From: Zizania palustris
Taxonomy: Eukaryota; Streptophyta; Magnoliopsida; Poales; Poaceae
Assembly (NCBI GenBank): GCA_019279435.1
Contig: JAAALK010000082.1
Span: forward strand, 18,443,116-18,507,115
Reading direction: 5' to 3'
DNA length: 64,000 nt
Shown: in pieces, positions 11,774 through 23,793 of the stretch
How positions within the stretch are numbered: position 1 is the stretch's first letter
Layout of the letters: each line of letters begins with the position of its first letter
Program-made: the position numbers and the translations under genes
The notes under the pieces: model-generated
Told to the model about the DNA's origin: nothing
The model's input: only the letters and a program-made list of their open reading frames with translations
Database searches by the model: none

Positions 11774-14700
11774 TGTAACACCCCAAATTTTCAAAGAAAT
11801 AAAAATATCAATTAATATATTTTTCTGGAATTATTAATTTTGGAAATACCTTTAATACCCTCCTTAACCATTTTGAACCACAACCTAGATGAAATGACCA
11901 AACCAGGGGCTGAAAAATTTTGTATATGATCCCAAGGCCAAAATATATTTTTGAGAATTTTTACAGATTTTTACCAACCTTGGAAGTAGCCCAAATATTT
12001 AATCAATTTTCTGTAATTATTTTAATCAGAAAACCTTATAAACAGTAACGGGCCTCTCTCCCCCCTTCTATCTCTCTCGGCTGGCCCAGCCCGTTACCCT
12101 CGCCCGCCTCGGACTGACAGCCCGACCCCACCCGTCAGCGAGCCCCCTCCCCTCACGTGCGCACCCGACACCCCGGCCCCACCTGTCGGCGCCAACCGAC
12201 CCCCCTCTCGTGCCCGAGCCCGACCCCACCCGTCAGCCTCCACCCTCGCACGCTCGCACCCGCTGACCGCCTTGGCCCACCTGTCGGACCCATCATCCAC
12301 CTCCCGCCACCGCCCCCAAATCGCGCCGGCCGACGACCCCGCCTCGGATCCGCCTCGCTGGCCCCTCCCGCATTCAATTGGCGTCGGTTTAATGCACCCT
12401 GAGCCCCCTGCCCGTTTAATCGCGTTAAGGAACGCGTTTAAGCCCCCGGGAACGCAGCACCGTGCATGGCCGAGACCTCGTCGGTGAGTAAAAGCCCTCC
12501 TGTCGGCTTTCCTTGAATGCGATCCCCCCCAAGCCCCTCCGACGCCTCTATTTAAGCCCTTGACCTCCACCGCGTCCAGCCCGTACGCCCGGTTGCGTTG
12601 AGAACGAATAGAGCGCTCGCATTTCGGTTTTTAGCGCAACACCGCCAGCCGTACTTCAGCCACCACTTGCTGCCGCCTCGGACCACCTCCGTCCACGCCG
12701 TCGCCACCGTCGTGACCGTCGCCAACCGCCCGACCTCGGCCACGCCTCCGTTGGCCAAGAAGACCGCAGGATCGCCGTCGCCGTCGAGCACCCGAACCTC
12801 TCCATCATCTACCCTCGCCGCCGACCATGCTCCATCGACCGCTCGCCTCGCCTAATGTATCCCCCTGTTCCCCTAGGCTTCCTCTTTCCATTTCTAGGCT
12901 TAGCTAGGGCCATCGTCGCGCGCCGTGGCCTCTGGCCCGCTCGCCGTCGTCGGAGAAGATGACCGACACGGGCTGAGTACCCGTGTCATGTCGGATCTAA
13001 CCACGGCCGTGCGATCGCGATCGGACGACGCCTATAACCCCACGTGCGTGATCTAATCCGCACCGTCGGATCTGGACGAAATGTTACGTTTTAATCTCGC
13101 ACGTTCGTTTATATTTAAAACCCTCATTTAATCTGGAGCGTCCATCGCATACCGGTTCAGTGTTTTAATCCTGGCCGTCCGCGATAACTTAACGCCCCCG
13201 CCTCGCTCTCGCGTGTTGGATCTGGATCCAACGGTCCAGATTGGACCGGACCACGCGCACAGTGCGCGGGTTCACCCTGGGCCTGGCTCACCGTGGACCC
13301 GAGGCGTTTTAAATTGGAAAATAAATTCTAGAAACTATTTTAAACTTGTAAAATTCATATCTGGCGCATTTGAACTCTAAAAATTGTCATTTCAATTCCA
13401 GAAATTTTGTAATTTTATTCTCTACACATTAGTTCCATAAAAACGGTATGTTTACTTTGAAATTTTCATGTTTATTTAAATAGGTATTCAAATGCCATTA
13501 GGATAAAAATGTAAATTTAATTATTTAAATTTTAGTAAGGCTTATATTTAATTATTTCCTGTTAATATGATGAAACCACTAAGTTTTCTCTAGACCTTTC
13601 ATTTTAAATTAATTAGAAAGCTTAAAAAGAGATCATTTCACAATTTAAAATCCCTTTTAGAAAGGGCCATATTTCTTTATAGTTCCTTTTAAAATTGTTA
13701 ATAAAATAGATTTCAGAAACTTAATAACTTGGTTTTTCTTAAATTAAACCAATTTAAACCAATGTGCTTGTTGTGTGGTCTTATATTGTTTAATTGAATG
13801 TTGTATTTATTTCATTATATTTATATTGGGAAGACTACGATGCCGCCGAAGAGCCGGAATATTTTCCCGAAGTTCCTCCCTCCCCTTTTGCTGAACAAGG
13901 CAAGTCACCAAACCAATCTTTTGAGCATATTGAACCCATGTTTTATTAAGCTATCGCTAAAACACATAGGCTATACATGCATTAGTCAAATAAAACCCTT
14001 ACAATATATTTATTTAGGATCCCCCGACCTTGATGTGCAACCCAAGCCATGCTATCTCGCCTAACCTCCTTGTCACCATGTGATTACTACTATTAGCTAG
14101 TGTCCAATGTATTGACATGATTGCTATAGGATAAAAATGAGTCGTAGCAACATGGTTCTACTATATGATCCCCGTTACTTCTTATCCTTGGAATTCTGTC
14201 GGTGATGAGTTATGGTTGTGAGTGTATGCATGGTGGGTTCCGGGTGCAAGCTAGGGCATTGGTCGGTAGCACCCAGGGCACTATAAGGACCGGTCTGCGG
14301 GATCCGTTGCAATACACTTCCGTACTAACCACAAGTCTAATGGGTAAGTCCTAACTAAGGTATGGAGTGTTCCAAACCGAGGCCACCATTTGGAGATGGG
14401 TCAAGCAGCACCTGCGGGTGGCTTGTACCAATGTGGCGCAAAAGGGGTGCGACGTTAGCCGGGATGCGGCCCAGCGCGCTGGCGAAACCTAGAACGGGTG
14501 GTTATCGCTTGGAGCATTTCATGCTGAGGTTTTGGCATGAGTTCCCGTGGAATGGGTCATCTCGTTTGGGATGAGTGCGTGCCTTGTGGGTACAGTAGTA
14601 CATCTCTGATCAGAGTCTTACATATTTTCGAAAAGCCAAGCCCACGGTCAAGGGAGGGTTGCGTGACATCCCACAGTTAGATTACTTTGAATATGTATGT

Positions 14701-15193
14701 GCATGATGGTTTGACATGTAAGGACTGTTGTGAGAGGAGGTAAAACGTACTCCTCGAGTTAGAAGATGTTATTGTTGTTCATGTTTACATTTCCGCGTGA
14801 TTAAATTTGACTACACTAATTGCAACAACTGAAAATGTACTTTTCCGCACTGCTAGCCATTACTCCTTCCTTCGTTATTACCTTGCATTTTTACTTGCAT
14901 TTGTGGTGGCTTGTTGAGTACTTTTGTACTCTTACCCATTGAACACCACAGAGGATGCCTACTATGAAGACGGTCTGGAGTAGCGACCCAGTCAAACAAA
15001 GATCCTAAAGAAGACGTTCGTCATGCCTTTTTATTATCTTTATTACTGTTTTTATTAATTCTGATGTAATAATTATGGTCTGCGTACCATGAATACTGTC
15101 GTATGTACGATTGTCGCATGATGAACCTCTTGTATTATTGTTTTTCTATGGAAATTCAATAATGTTCCGATTTCGGTAAATCGGGGTGCCACA
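11774..15193 (+). repeat. gypsy-1 3' LTR (3420 bp)
   Basis: Same termini and length as 2721-6141, with scattered substitutions and small indels between the two. It is followed by the AAGAT target duplication and the resumed copia-1 LTR. Confidence 0.95.
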
Positions 15194-15441
15194 AAGATGT
15201 ACACAACCGCGACCACTAGGATGTGCGCAGGGATGATGACGACCACCAGAAGGAGCGAGCAGTCGCGAAGACGCTCCCCAAAAACCTGATTGCCCGCACC
15301 CCCTGTAGGTGTCTCGATCAAGAGCGTGGTTTCGGAGGCCTGCTCTCCCAACTCTCTATGCACGCAGAAGGTTGGGACGGGGTTGGTTTGAGGCAACAAC
15401 GCAAGGAAGAAGAGAAATAATGTTCTATCCAGCTATTGCCC

Positions 15442-15450
15442 CTTTATATA
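15442..15450 (-). promoter_or_regulatory. copia-1 LTR TATA box (3' LTR copy)
   Basis: The minus strand reads CTATATAAAGG between the U3 repeats and the LTR ORF. The same sequence is present in the other LTR at about 35298-35306. Its position between the repeats and the R region fits the element's core promoter. Confidence 0.6.
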
Positions 15451-15462
15451 GCTCTCATGCAG

Positions 15463-15675
15463 AGGGAGACGGAAAGCCAACAGTCACCACAATAAAGATC
15501 TCTTATGAATAGGGAGACGAAAGGACAACGGTCTCACGATTAAGATCTCTCATGAATAGGGAGACGGAAGGCCAACAGTCTCACAATTAAGATCTCTCAT
15601 GAAGAGGGAAACGGAAGGACAACAGTCTCGCGATTAAGATCTCTCATGAATAGGGAGACAGAAGGCCAACAGTCA
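15463..15675 (-). repeat. 47-bp tandem repeats in copia-1 U3
   Basis: About 4.5 imperfect copies of a 47-bp unit that begins AGGGAGACGGAAGG and contains TTAAGATCTCTCATGAA. The array lies just upstream of the TATA box in element orientation. The same array occurs in the other LTR (35316-35525). Confidence 0.85.
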
Positions 15676-15923
15676 TCGCAGTATTTAGGGTGGCGCGACG
15701 CAGTGGCAAAACACGGTTCCATTATCGTTGCTGTGCATGCCCTTAGCCTGTCTTAACTTCTCAATAGACACACAATCAGTCCATCTATTTAAATTGAGCA
15801 AAAGACATGTGAACATTCAATATGGGACTAAAAGTTTTAGTGCACCGTAGCATTATTGTGGGCCTTTGCATTTAACGTATTATTGAATAAATCAAAATAG
15901 GACAAGCCCATGTATATCCAACA

Positions 15924-15938
15924 ATCCCCACCAATGTG
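15924..15938 (-). promoter_or_regulatory. copia-1 polypurine tract
   Basis: The minus strand reads TTGGTGGGGAT directly before TGTTGGATA, the start of the 3' LTR. This purine-rich tract fixes the inner boundary of that LTR. Confidence 0.75.
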
Positions 15939-16459
15939 AAGCCACAGAAATGCTCTCGCCTTTCAAGCGTTTAATATATCAGTGTTTCGGTGGAGACTGT
16001 TAAGTTGAACATCCACCTAGAGCAAAGACTATACTTATTCACAACTGTATAATGGACTATGCCTTGAATTGATAGTTTTATGTGTAATAAGTTTCATCCA
16101 AGTCATTCACTGATACTAGGTTGCCAAACGCATCCCCTCTGGTTGGAGCATATAAGTCACACTCTAGGACCTTTTATGAGTATCTAGATATTACCCGGAT
16201 CTCATAAACTTTGACTAGTAGTTGAACTCATATAGTTGTATTCCTCAAAAAAATGTTCTGTAGGACAACATATTTGCTTCAACAAGCCACTTGGAACACA
16301 TTAAGGTGAAAACACTAACCTTCCATACAGCTAGGAAAGAAATACATCTGAAATGGACCTTGTTAAGGGTCTTTCCTCTCAGTCTACCACTAGCTTGTTT
16401 CACCATTCTAATTAATGGGATCTCCGATCACAAAGAACAGGTTACCACCATGATAGACT
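15939..16459 (-). other. copia-1 3' untranslated internal region
   Basis: AT-rich sequence between the pol stop and the polypurine tract. No coding feature recognised. Confidence 0.6.
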
Positions 16460-17070
16460 TCAAGTGGGTCTCAAGCCCATCTCACTCGATGCAATATCTA
16501 TCATATTGCGTGACAGTCCCTTAGTAAATTGATCTGCTAGATTTTTAGACGTATGGACATAGTCCAACGCTATCACGAGTTTCTCATTTTTCTAACAGAT
16601 TTCAAACGCCTCTTTATGTGCCTAGTCGACTTCATGTTATCCTTAGAACTGTTCACCTTAATAATCACAGTATGATTATCAAAGTTCATAGAAATAGCTG
16701 GCACAGGTTTTCAACCACCGGTAAATCCATAAGGAGTTCACGAAGCCACTCAACCTCAATCGAGGCGGTGTCCAATGATGTGAGTTCTGCTTCCATAGTT
16801 GACCTCGTTAAGATGGTCTGCTTGCAAGACTTCTAGGAAATAACAACACCACCAAGTGAGAACACATATGCACTTGTGGCATATATCTCATCAGCATCGG
16901 ATATCTAGTTTGCATCACAATAATCCTCTAGTACCCTCGGGTACCCGATATAGTGAATGCCAAAGCTCATTTTTCCTTTTAGATAGCATAGTACTCTCTC
17001 AAGAGCACACTAATGATCATCTCCCGGATTTGACACAAACCGGCTGAGTTTGCTCACAGCAAATGAGATG
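16460..17070 (-). pseudogene. copia-1 pol, RNase H part and C-terminus
   Basis: Read on the minus strand from the solo-LTR junction, this gives SKLSRF just after ATRPDIS (encoded across the junction), and near the end ADQFTKGLSRNM and MGLRPT followed by a stop at 16460. These are the standard closing motifs of copia RNase H. Frameshifts and stops interrupt the stretch between. Confidence 0.85.
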
Positions 17071-17075
17071 TCAGG

Positions 17076-20000
17076 TGTGGCGCCCCGATTTAACAAATCG
17101 GAACATTATGAATTTCCAAAGAAAAACAATAATACAAGAGGTTCATCATGTGACAATCGTACATATGACAAGTATTCATGGTGCGCAGACCATATTATTA
17201 CATCAGAGTTAAATAAAAACAATAATAAAAGTAAACAGCATGACGAATGCCTTCTTCAAGATCTTTTCGCTTGACTAGGTCGCTACTCCAGACCATCCTC
17301 GTAGTAGGCATCCTCTGAATGGTGTGTACAACGGGTATGAGTACAAAAAGTACTCAACAGGCCATCGCAAATGCAAGTAATAATGCAAGATAATAACAAA
17401 GGAAGGATAATTGGCTAAAAGTGCAGAAAAGTACATTTTCAGTTATTGCATTTAGTGTAGTCAAGTTTTATCATGCGGAATAATAAACATGAACAACAAT
17501 AACATCGTCTAACTCGAGGCGTACGTTTTCCCTCCTCGCACCACAGTCCTTACATGTCACGCAACCCGCCCTTGACCGTGGGCTCGGCTTTTCGAAAAAA
17601 TTTAAGACTCTGATCAGAGGTGTACTACTGTACCCACAAGGCACGCACTCATCCCAAACACCAAAGTGTAACGATATGACCCATACCATGGGAACTCGTG
17701 CCAAAACCTTAGCATGAAATGCTCCAAGCGATAACCACCCACTCTAGGTTTCGCCGGCGCACCAGGCCGCATCCCGGCTAACGTCGCACCCCCTTTTGCG
17801 CCACGTCGGTACAAGCCACCCGTAGGTGCTGCTTGACCCATCTCCAAGTGGTGGCCTCGGTTTGGAACACTCCATACCTTAGTTAGGACTTACCCATTAG
17901 ACTTGTGGTTAGTACGGAAGTGTATTGCAACGGATCCCGCAGACCGGTCCTTATAGTGCCTCGGGTGCTACCGACCAATGTCCTAGCTTGCACCTAGAAC
18001 CCACCATGCATACACTCACAACCAAAACTCTATCACCAACAGAATTCCAAGGATAAGGATAACGGGGATCATATAGTAGAACCAAGTTGCTACGACTCAT
18101 TTTTAATCCTATAGCAATCGTGTCGATATATTGGACACTAGCTAATAATACTAATCATATGGTGACAAGGAGTTTAGGCTAGATAGCATGGCTTGGGTTG
18201 CACATCAAGGTCGGGGGATCCTAATAAATATACTGTAAGGGTTTCATTTGACTAATGCATGTATATCCTGTGTGTTTTAGCGATAGTTTAGTAAAACATG
18301 GGTTCAATATGCTCAAAAGATTGGTTTGGTGACTTGCCTTGTTCAGCGAGGGGAGAGGGAGGGTTAATTTAAAGAAAACAAGTTGTTAAGTTTCTGAAAT
18401 TCATTTTATGAATAATTTAAAAATGAACTAGAATGTAATATGGGCCTTTATAAATGGGGTTTTAATTGTGAATAATCTTCTTTCAAGTTCTCTAACTAAT
18501 TTAAATTAAGAGCTTTAGAGAAAACTTAGTGGTTTCATTAAATTAACAGGAAATGAATAAATATAAATTTTTGCTGGAATTTAATTAATTAAATTTGTAA
18601 TTTATTCTAAGGGCATTTGAATACTTTATTAAATAAGGGCAAAATATTCAAAGTAAGTATACTGTTTTTATTGTATGAACATGTAGAGAATGATATTACA
18701 AATTTTCTGCAATTGAAATGGTAATTTTTGAAGTTAAATTGCGCAAGATATGAATTTTGGAAGTTTAAAAGCATTTATGAAATTTAATTTAAACCAAAAA
18801 CAACCTCGGGTCCACGGTGAGCCAGGCTCACGGTGAACCCGCGCACTGTGTGCGTGGTCCGGCCCAATCTGGACCGTTGGATCCAGATCCAACGCGCGAG
18901 GGTGAGGCGGGGCGTTAAGTTGCGATCAACAGCCCACAACGCTCGATACCTCTTTGACCGGATGAACGCGCGAGATTAAACGGCGTAAAGGTCCTAACCT
19001 ATGCCGTGTCGGGAGGGGTAAAGTACCCGTCTTCCCCGACTCCGGCGACGCGACGGCGAGCGATTCTGGCGACGATGAGGGCTGTCCGGCCTAACTAGGG
19101 CTAAAAACGTAAAGAGGGAACTAAGGGGAACACGAGGGTATCCTTGCGGTGGTCCGAGGTCGACGGGGCGTGACCGGCGACGAGAGGAGGCGGCGAAGTC
19201 GTTCAGGTCCTTGTCGGCGACAGCGATCCGACGAGGTTCGTCGATGGCGGAGGGGTGGCCGAGGTCGAGGAGGTTCTGGCGGTCACGGAGAGGTGGTCGG
19301 TGAGGACGGAGAGGGGCTCCGGTGACGGCGAGCGGTGACCGGAGTGCGGGCGGCGGTGTTGCGCTAAAAACCGAATTGTGAGTGTTCTATTTGTTCTCGA
19401 AGCAAATTAACGTGGGGGTTGAGCGCGGCGGTGGCCGGGGGTTTAAATAGGGGTACCGCCGGGGCAGGGAGGGCGCAATCGGGGGAGGCCGTGAGTAAAC
19501 GCCGGTGAGGCGGTTTCATTGCATGCGGGCGACAGCGGGATGATGACGCGTGAAATTAAGAGGGGAAACGGTCGGCACGATGCGGGGGATTCAATGCTGG
19601 CGATAAATGGAGGGGAGGGGGCCGGCGATGAGCAAATCGCGGAGGCTTTGATTCGGCCGGCGAGGTTTGGGGGCGACGGCGCGAGGTGGATGACGGTCCT
19701 GACAGGCGGGGGCCACAGGCCAGCGGGCGTGAGCGAACGGGTGGCGACTGACGGATGGGTCGGGCAAGGGCGCGCGCGAGGAGAGAGGGGCTCACTGACA
19801 AGCGAGACCCGGTTGTCAGTCCGAGGCGCGCGGGGGTAACGGGCTGGGCCGGCCGGGAGAGAGAAAAGGGTGGGAGGGAGCCCGTTACTGTTTAAATGCT
19901 TTTCTGAATAAAAATAATTACAGAAAATGGATTAAAATATTTGGGCTACTTCCAAGGCTGATAAAAATTTGTAAAAATTATCAAAAATATATCTTGGCCT

Positions 20001-20171
20001 TGGGATCATATACACAATTTTCTAGCCCTTGGTTTGGTCATTTCATCTAGGTTCTAGTTCAAAAAGTTTAAGGAGGGCATTAAAGGTATTTCCAAAATAA
20101 ATAATTCCAGGGAAATAGATTAAATAATGTTTCTATTTCTTTGAAATTTTTTGAAAATTTGGGGTGTTACA
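17076..20171 (-). mobile_element. Solo LTR of the gypsy-1 family (3096 bp)
   Basis: Reverse-complement copy of the gypsy-1 LTR, from TGTGGCGCCCC at 17076 to GGGGTGTTACA at 20171. A perfect TCAGG duplication lies at 17071-17075 and 20172-20176. It interrupts the RNase H coding part of copia-1. It has no internal sequence, so a full element was reduced by LTR-LTR recombination. It is clearly more diverged from the gypsy-1 LTRs than those are from each other, so it is another family member. Confidence 0.95.
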
Positions 20172-20176
20172 TCAGG

Positions 20177-20544
20177 CCTCGTAGCGCTAGCCAAATACAT
20201 GAGCGAACCAATTATTTGGGAATATTTTAATTGATCCCTAGGTATTCTCTAAATTTTCCTTAATTTCTTGCTTGGATCATAAGGTGTAGGAGCAGGATCA
20301 CATTCACTAAACCCAAAGTGACTCAAAACTTTTTCCACATAATGGGACTGGACAAGTGTTATCTCACCATTGCCTTCTCTCAATATCTTAATGTTAAGAA
20401 TAATTCAGCTTCTCCCAAATCTTTAATCTCAAAATTATTGGACAAAAGATCCTTCACTTCCTTAATCACATCAAAGCTAGTGCGAAAAATCAGTATGACG
20501 TCAACATAAAGACACAAGATAACTCCCTCGCCCCCACCATACCG
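20177..20544 (-). pseudogene. copia-1 pol, reverse-transcriptase segment
   Basis: The minus strand reads ILCLYVD, then SFDVIKEVKDLL and NNFEIKDLGE, the copia RT region around the YVDD box. The second Asp position is Val here (YVDVI), so the active site is damaged. The segment is bounded by the Sirevirus solo LTR on the right and the gypsy solo LTR on the left. Confidence 0.85.
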
Positions 20545-20549
20545 ATAAT

Positions 20550-22521
20550 TGAGAAACCAAGGTGGTTTCGGTGTTTGTGATGAGTGATTGACAGGATTTT
20601 ACCCTCTGTTCGAAGGGTACCTCCGGAGGGGCTTCGGAGGTGGTACCTCCGAAGGGTGTTCGGAGGTGTGTCACCAGAGTGTGTTCGGTGTTTGCGTGCT
20701 GCAGCTGTGCAGCGGAGTGTGCCTGTCGGAGGGGTCCGGCAGTACACGATGACTGGGTTCGTACCGAAGGCTTCGGTATTTTGGGCGGTACACCGGAGTG
20801 TGTACCGGAGGGTGCTAACCCGGAGAGGTCTCCGGAGTACTGGATACACTTGTTTGCTTGTCGGTGGTGCGCAGGGACTTCGGAGGCGACGGACAGGGTT
20901 CGAGCCAGGTGAACCTGGGTCAAGCGGGAGGCTTGATGCCAGGGGAGCGGGGAGCTCCGTCATGGTGGCTGCGAAGGTGGTCCGGGTCGGTCCTCGGGTC
21001 GAGTCGTGCCAAGTGAAGGCAGAGAGTGCGGAGCGTGGCTCCGGCTGAAGGTACTCCGAGTCAAAGTCCTCGGAGGTGAGGCACTTCGAAGGTACTCCGA
21101 ATGGAGTGACTTCGGAGTTGGTGGACCAAGTCCTCTGCGGAGGCAAGGGTTCGAAGTGTGCTCCGGAGGGAGACACTCGAAGGTACCCGACGAAGGTCTC
21201 AGAAGTCGAGGTGCATCGAAGGCATTGTCCGGGTGAGGCTCGTCGTGGAGTGTGCTCGGGGAGAGGCACTGCGACGGAGTGCTCATGGAATGCTTCATGC
21301 GGAGGCCTTGGACGAAGGAGGGACTTCGAAGGGTGGTACTCCGAAGGTGGGGCTTCGGAGTGAGGATGACTTGAGGTGCTTCGGCCATGCATGGCTTCGG
21401 TACACGGACGGACGGTGTTCGAGCTCGGAGTAGCTGCGAAGCTGTGGTGATCCACTCCGGAGGTGGTGGTGCGAAGGCCCAAGGGCTTTGACGGCTTCGG
21501 CTTAAAACCGTCACTGTATCGAAGGACTTCTTCGGCGGAGCGAAGGCCAACAGGCTGCAGGCCTCTCGCCGAAGCTTCCGCACCCTCCGGTGCGAAGGGA
21601 GGTTCCAGAAGTCAACACTGTAAAGGCTGACACTGTCTGTTCTGAAAAAGGCTGACACTGTCCCCTCTGCAGCTGACAGAGAAGCCTCCAAAATAAAGGT
21701 GGACTACCTTTTGTACCCCTTAGTTCTGTAGAGACAAATCTGTTGTAAACCCTAGGGGTAAAGTAGTCACTTCCTTAGGATGAAGCCGTGGGCTATAAAT
21801 ATGGGGGCTCGGTAGGTAACATTTAACACTTTGAGCATTTACTGTTGAGCTCCTGTACACAGACCTCGCTGTATTCATCCAGAGTTCATTTATTTTGTGT
21901 TCCTTGTTCAAGCGGCGAAGCCCTGCTTCTGTGTGCTTTTGCTTGAGCTCGCATTGCATACCTCGCTAGTTTTTAGTTCACCGTAGCCTGTCTAGGCGAA
22001 GGGTGTTTTATCGCGAAGTGTGCTTTACAGTGTGCTGTCGCTCTGTGTAACACGAGGCAAGACCTCGCTGCTTACTAGCGAAGCCCTGTTCTTTTCCCGT
22101 AGTGCTTCTTGTGTCGAAGCCCTTAGTGTAGTCCGTTTTGTGTGCGTGTAGACCTTCGCGTACGAAGCCCAGCACCAGTTGCTGTCGCCAAGTACTTGGT
22201 CGAAGTCCTCAGAGGGGTGTCCACTCGTGCGAAGGGTGAAGTGCGAAGTCTGCTCAAAGCACCTCGTGTGCGGAGCCTGCACTGACTTAGCAAGAGTAGA
22301 TTTTCGAGGGTTGTTAGAGGAGCGAAGTCTTCTTGGCTTCGAACTTTTGCTCCTGCGAAGCCTGTGTTCGGAGCCGTCGAAGTACCTCCGAACCAGACCT
22401 TCGAAGGTTGTGTTCGAAGCCTGTTCCGCAGAAGACAGAACAGGCCCGAAGGCTAAGTTCTTAGCCCGAAATTTTAATAGCTCCCATTCACCCCCCTCTG
22501 GTCGCCGTTTCCGGTCCAACA
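20550..22521 (+). mobile_element. Solo LTR of the Sirevirus-like family (1972 bp)
   Basis: Runs from TGAGAAACCAAGG to CCGGTCCAACA, with a perfect ATAAT duplication at 20545-20549 and 22522-22526. It is homologous along its length to the LTRs at 36591-38630 and 45167-47206. It interrupts the RT of copia-1. This copy independently fixes the true LTR boundaries of the family. Confidence 0.95.
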
Positions 22522-22526
22522 ATAAT

Positions 22527-22818
22527 AAACACATTTATCTACTTCGTTCACAACAAAGCCGACAGATGTCAAAGTCTTATCAAACTTTTCATGCCATTGC
22601 TTGGGTGCTTGTTTAGGGCCCTATAATGATTTCAATAATTTACACACCATGCCTTCTTGACCATTTGCTACAAACCCCGCAGGCTACTCCATTTAGATCT
22701 CCTCATCTAGCACTCCATTCAGGAAAGTTGTTTTAACGTCCATATAATGGACGAGAAGACCATGAGAGGCAGCCAAGGAAAGTAACACATGAATTGTAGT
22801 CAATCTAGCCACTGGTGA
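22527..22818 (-). pseudogene. copia-1 pol, reverse-transcriptase segment
   Basis: The minus strand reads NTYSPVARLTT, then HGLLVHYMDVKTTFLNG, the canonical copia RT start with the first catalytic Asp in YMDVKT. It continues into GFVANGQEG-like codons before the solo LTR. The segment is bounded on the right by the Tat-type gypsy. Confidence 0.88.
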
Positions 22819-22823
22819 ATATG

Positions 22824-23318
22824 TGTTGGCGTAAAAGATTACGCTAACAGGTTTCTGTAGAAAAGAAACTAACAAACGAAGTGTTTGTGAAGCAAACTGT
22901 TCTAAGCCTCCGAAAGGATAATAGCTTAGAATAGTTCGAAAGTGTATATTGAATCACTTGTATTCGGTCCCTATTACAGGGTGAAATGGGGGGTATTTAT
23001 AGGCCTAAACATTAAGGAAAAGACCTATTTACCCCTCTATTACAACCGACATTAAGGAAACTATTCGGTTCCCTTAATAGGGCTAAAATGGTAAAAGACT
23101 AATCTAATAGGATAGAAGATAAGTCTTCCATCTTAGCTGGCAGAAAAGATCCTGAAGGGATTTGGTTCGAAGACATACTTCGAACCAGTGCCTGTCTTCG
23201 GGCTTCGAACGAGGTTCTGGGCATCTTCGAAGATGGTCTTCGGACAATCTTCGAACTGGTTGACTGTCTTTATGCTGCTTCGGCAATAACCCCGAAGATG
23301 AGATATTTTCCCCCAACA
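22824..23318 (-). repeat. Tat-type gypsy 3' LTR (495 bp)
   Basis: Nearly identical to 31605-32099, with only a few substitutions noticed, so the insertion is recent relative to its copia-1 host. The purine-rich GAGGGGCTAC adjoins it on the minus strand at 23319-23328. Confidence 0.93.
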
Positions 23319-23645
23319 GTAGCCCCTCGAATACGCTTCTCCGTTCGACCTGTAACGTTAGGAGAGCAGTATACGCAAGAAAAATAATCATGCGTAGGGG
23401 TTAACAGATTTATATCATTTCCGAACTATGTGGAGATATATGCTTCGGATTGGTATTCGAAGGAGTTACATTCGAAGTAACTTAGAAGTATCTTTAGAAA
23501 GACTGAAGACTTTCCAGACTTAGAAAAAATAGTCGTTAACCTGTTTCTTCTAACAGAAGTTAAACGATCCGTTATTTTCGGAGGAAAATAACGGGCGAGA
23601 ATGCGAAAGGGCAGAACCCAAACGGTAACAAACGGAACATTTAGG

Positions 23646-23653
23646 CTATAAAT
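23646..23653 (+). promoter_or_regulatory. Putative TATA box for the antisense ORF
   Basis: TATAAATA lies on the plus strand 141 bp before the ATG at 23794. A pyrimidine-rich CACTGCTCTCTC about 30 bp downstream could hold the start site. It points away from the element's own genes. Confidence 0.5.
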
Positions 23654-23793
23654 AAAGGGCCTAAAACTTACCCGATTACCTTTCACTGCTCTCTCGTAGT
23701 CAAAAGCTTTTTTAGCCCCTTGAGTTCTCGAGCCCTAGCCTTTGAGTTCTTGAGCCCTAGCCTCCATTTCTTCAGAACAAACCAGCGATCGTA

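Larger units (their letters stand above)
2721..15193 (+). mobile_element. gypsy-1: complete Ty3/gypsy chromovirus
   Basis: Full-length 12.5-kb element with long LTRs (2721-6141 and 11774-15193) that start TGTAACACCCC and end GCCACA. It has a tRNA primer site just after the 5' LTR, an extra ORF before gag, a gag-pol frame in the order protease, RT, RNase H, integrase, chromodomain, and a purine tract before the 3' LTR. It sits in the 3' LTR of copia-1. Order and chromodomain place it in the chromoviruses, close to the Tekay/Del or RIRE3/RIRE8 type (from memory). Stops and a frameshift make it non-autonomous. Confidence 0.95.
15199..15923 (-). repeat. copia-1 3' LTR, proximal part
   Basis: U3 and start of R of the left LTR, homologous to about 35042-35777. 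It contains the 47-bp repeat array and a minus-strand TATA box. An open frame on the minus strand from 15399 (MLPQTNPVP) to the gypsy-1 junction encodes the N-terminal half of the LTR ORF, including a hydrophobic segment rich in Val, Leu and Ile. Confidence 0.92.

Noticed and set aside
15463..15675. CRISPR-like array of 47-bp units
   Set aside because: Units are contiguous with no unique spacers, lie in a plant LTR, and there are no cas genes.
20490..22534. Long minus- and plus-strand open frames in the Sirevirus LTRs (also 36519-38557 and 45095-47213)
   Set aside because: Open on both strands because of CTTCGGAG-type repeats, with frames not conserved between the three LTR copies and no domain features.
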